Positions 4,722 to 6,376 of a stretch of 6,376 nucleotides of DNA are shown piece after piece. The stretch's first letter is position 1. Every line of letters begins with the position of its first letter. The position numbers and the translations under genes are program-made. The notes beneath the pieces were generated by a model that saw only the letters and a list, made by a program, of their open reading frames with translations, was not told the origin of the DNA and ran no database searches. Source of the stretch: Treponema sp. (GTDB taxonomy: Bacteria; Spirochaetota; Spirochaetia; Treponematales; Breznakiellaceae); the NCBI GenBank assembly GCA_031268125.1, contig JAIRXT010000207.1, positions 1-6,376 of the forward strand, in the 5' to 3' direction.

Positions 4722-6376
4722 ATGGTAAACACGACACAGCTAATTTATAACGGGAAAATCTACTGCGGGCGCGGCCGTTTCTGCCAGGCCCTTCTTATCG
4801 AAAGGGGGAAGATACGGGCCCTGGGGGACTCCGCCGGCCTCCTTGCCGCCGCTCCGGCGGGGGCGGAAAAGCTGGACGCCGCCGGGGCCCTGGTACTGCC
4901 GGGCTTCCACGACAGCCACCTGCACCTCCACTGGCTGGGGCGGCGCTTCAACATGGTGGAAGGGGCCGGAGCCGATTCCCTGGAGGAGCTTATCCGCCGG
5001 GGCAGGGAGCTTATCGCCCGGAACAAAATACCCCCCGGATCCTTTGTCCAGGGGGCGGGGGTAAACCCGGACCTTTTTACTGCCGAAAAACGGGACCCCT
5101 GCCGGGAGGACCTGGATAAGATTTCTACCGAACACCCGGTGATCATCGCCCGCCACTGCGGGCATACCATCTACTGCAATTCCCTGGCCCTGCGTATGGC
5201 GGGCCTGGGGGAGCATGCCCCGGAGGTGGAGGGGGGAACGGTTGAAAAGGACGCCGCCGGGCGGCCCACCGGGGTGCTGCGGGAAAACGCCAACGATCTA
5301 ATCCGCGGCCTGGTCCCGGAACCGGCCAAGCCGGAAATGAAGGAGAACCTAAAACGGGCTATGGCCAGGGCCCTTTCCCTCGGCATCACCGCGCTGGGGA
5401 CCAACGACAGCCAGGGCCCGGATTACGATGACGTAACGGAGGTCTACCGGAGCATCTGCGCCGACAGTGAAGCCGGCGGGGCCGGATGCCTGCGGGTAAG
5501 CCTGCAGTGCGGCATCTCCGCTGATGAAGTTTACCTGGACAGCCTTAGGGAGCGGGGGGCCCTGCCCGGTAAAGTCCTGTGGGAAAGCCCGGAACAGGGG
5601 CCTCTGCTCCGCATGGGAGCGGTTAAACTCTTTATGGACGGTACCCTGGGGGGCCAAACCGCCTGGATGACCGAACCCTACCGGGACAAGCCGGAAACCA
5701 GGGGCTTTCCCGTGCTTGAAGAAGAAAAACTTCGCGCCCTTGTCCGCCGGGCCGCCTCCTACGGTATGCAGGTAATTGTCCATTCCATCGGGGACGCCGC
5801 GATGGAGGCCGTCATCTCCGCCATGGAAGCCGTAACCGCCCCCGGCAGCAACCCCCTGCGCCACGGCATTGTCCACTGCCAGGTTACCAGAACCGCCCAG
5901 TTGGAACGCATGGCCCGGAACCGGCTGCTTGCCCTGGTCCAGCCCGTTTTTCTGGCGGACGACATGTACATCCTGGAAAGCCGAGTCGGCCCCGGCCTGG
6001 CCTCCAGTTCCTACGCCTGGGGCACAATCGGACGCCTGGGAATCCCCGTCTCCTACGGCACCGATGCCCCCGTCAGCGACCTTAACCCCCTTCTGGGCAT
6101 CAGTTGGGCCGTTACCCGCCAGGACCCCCGGCGGGGCTTTTCCCCCACCGGCGGCTTCTACCCCCGGGAGCGCGTCGGCCTGGTATCCGCACTGGACGCT
6201 TACACCGCAGCCCCCGCCTACGCCGCCTTTGCCGAGCCGGAGTTGGGCCGCATCGAAAGCGGCTGCTGGGCGGACCTCTGCTTCCTGGACCGGGACATTT
6301 TTACCCTCCCCCCCACGGAGATCCACCGGGCCCGGGTTACCCGCACCATGATCGCCGGTAAAACCCTGTGGGAAGC
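4722..6376 (+). CDS. YtcJ-type amidohydrolase (3' end outside window)
   Basis: A frame open from ATG 4722 to the window edge gives 551 residues. It is an Amidohydrolase_3/YtcJ-family metal hydrolase, normally about 530-560 residues, so only a few C-terminal residues are missing. It has the small N-terminal beta-sandwich (LIYNGKIY, IERGKIRALG), then PGFHDSHLH with metal ligands H66 and H68. ARHCGHTIYCNSLAL and the typical PTGVLRENA segment follow. VKLFMDGTLGGQTAWM has K302, the likely carboxylated bridging lysine. VIVHSIGD has H354, IVHCQ has H385, and SYGTDAPV has D448. The terminal VTRTMIAGKTLW is the closing beta-sandwich strand. No signal peptide is seen. The family cleaves C-N bonds of amides (an N-substituted formamide deformylase is one characterised member), but most substrates are unknown. 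It begins 13 bases after the fusion gene stop with only a weak ribosome binding site, which suggests one operon and possibly coupled translation. Confidence 0.92.
   Translation, partial: MVNTTQLIYNGKIYCGRGRFCQALLIERGKIRALGDSAGLLAAAPAGAEKLDAAGALVLPGFHDSHLHLHWLGRRFNMVEGAGADSLEELIRRGRELIARNKIPPGSFVQGAGVNPDLFTAEKRDPCREDLDKISTEHPVIIARHCGHTIYCNSLALRMAGLGEHAPEVEGGTVEKDAAGRPTGVLRENANDLIRGLVPEPAKPEMKENLKRAMARALSLGITALGTNDSQGPDYDDVTEVYRSICADSEAGGAGCLRVSLQCGISADEVYLDSLRERGALPGKVLWESPEQGPLLRMGAVKLFMDGTLGGQTAWMTEPYRDKPETRGFPVLEEEKLRALVRRAASYGMQVIVHSIGDAAMEAVISAMEAVTAPGSNPLRHGIVHCQVTRTAQLERMARNRLLALVQPVFLADDMYILESRVGPGLASSSYAWGTIGRLGIPVSYGTDAPVSDLNPLLGISWAVTRQDPRRGFSPTGGFYPRERVGLVSALDAYTAAPAYAAFAEPELGRIESGCWADLCFLDRDIFTLPPTEIHRARVTRTMIAGKTLWE

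Noticed and set aside
5349..6326. 325-codon minus-strand open frame
   Set aside because: It lies antisense to the amidohydrolase frame, which has ordered catalytic motifs throughout; the minus-strand product is Gly/Ala-rich and unrecognisable.

Overview
This window comes from a GC-rich bacterial chromosome. Genes are flanked by good Shine-Dalgarno sequences, one promoter is of the sigma-70 type, and one gene encodes a lipoprotein with a relaxed lipobox. The combination of a CAP-domain lipoprotein, a stand-alone bacteriohemerythrin and a Thermotoga-type DAHP synthase would suit a Treponema-like spirochaete. That placement is an inference of low to moderate confidence, because no marker gene is present.

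Layout. (1) 1-744: 3' part of hisF (histidine and purine-linked IGP synthase), cut by the left edge. (2) About 737-967: a non-coding repeat cluster between the convergent ends of hisF and the next gene, with several copies of a TGACCCRCAAC-like motif in both orientations, a perfect 17-bp inverted repeat and a strong central hairpin. (3) 985-1815, minus strand: a secreted CAP/SCP-like lipoprotein with a near-consensus promoter at 1882-1910 and a structured leader. (4) 1911-2221: an AT-rich divergent intergenic region carrying a perfect 11-bp dyad at 2009-2041. (5) 2222-2692: an AT-rich bacteriohemerythrin gene with all seven iron ligands. (6) 2750-4708: an in-frame fusion of a type I-beta DAHP synthase (with its ferredoxin-like regulatory domain) to a prephenate dehydratase with its ACT domain. 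(7) 4722-6376: a YtcJ-type amidohydrolase starting 13 bases after the fusion gene and running off the right edge only a few residues short of the expected family end.

How they fit together. The fusion protein joins the first committed step of the shikimate pathway to the phenylalanine-branch dehydratase, and carries a regulatory domain for each half. It has no chorismate mutase domain, so chorismate must be converted to prephenate by a separate protein. The amidohydrolase is probably co-transcribed with it, but its substrate is unknown. hisF and the fusion are both amino-acid biosynthesis genes but are not one operon: the minus-strand lipoprotein gene and the AT-rich hemerythrin segment lie between them. 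The most unusual items are the DAHP synthase-prephenate dehydratase fusion and the repeat cluster at 737-967. I see no CRISPR array, tRNA, rRNA, intact mobile element or phage gene.
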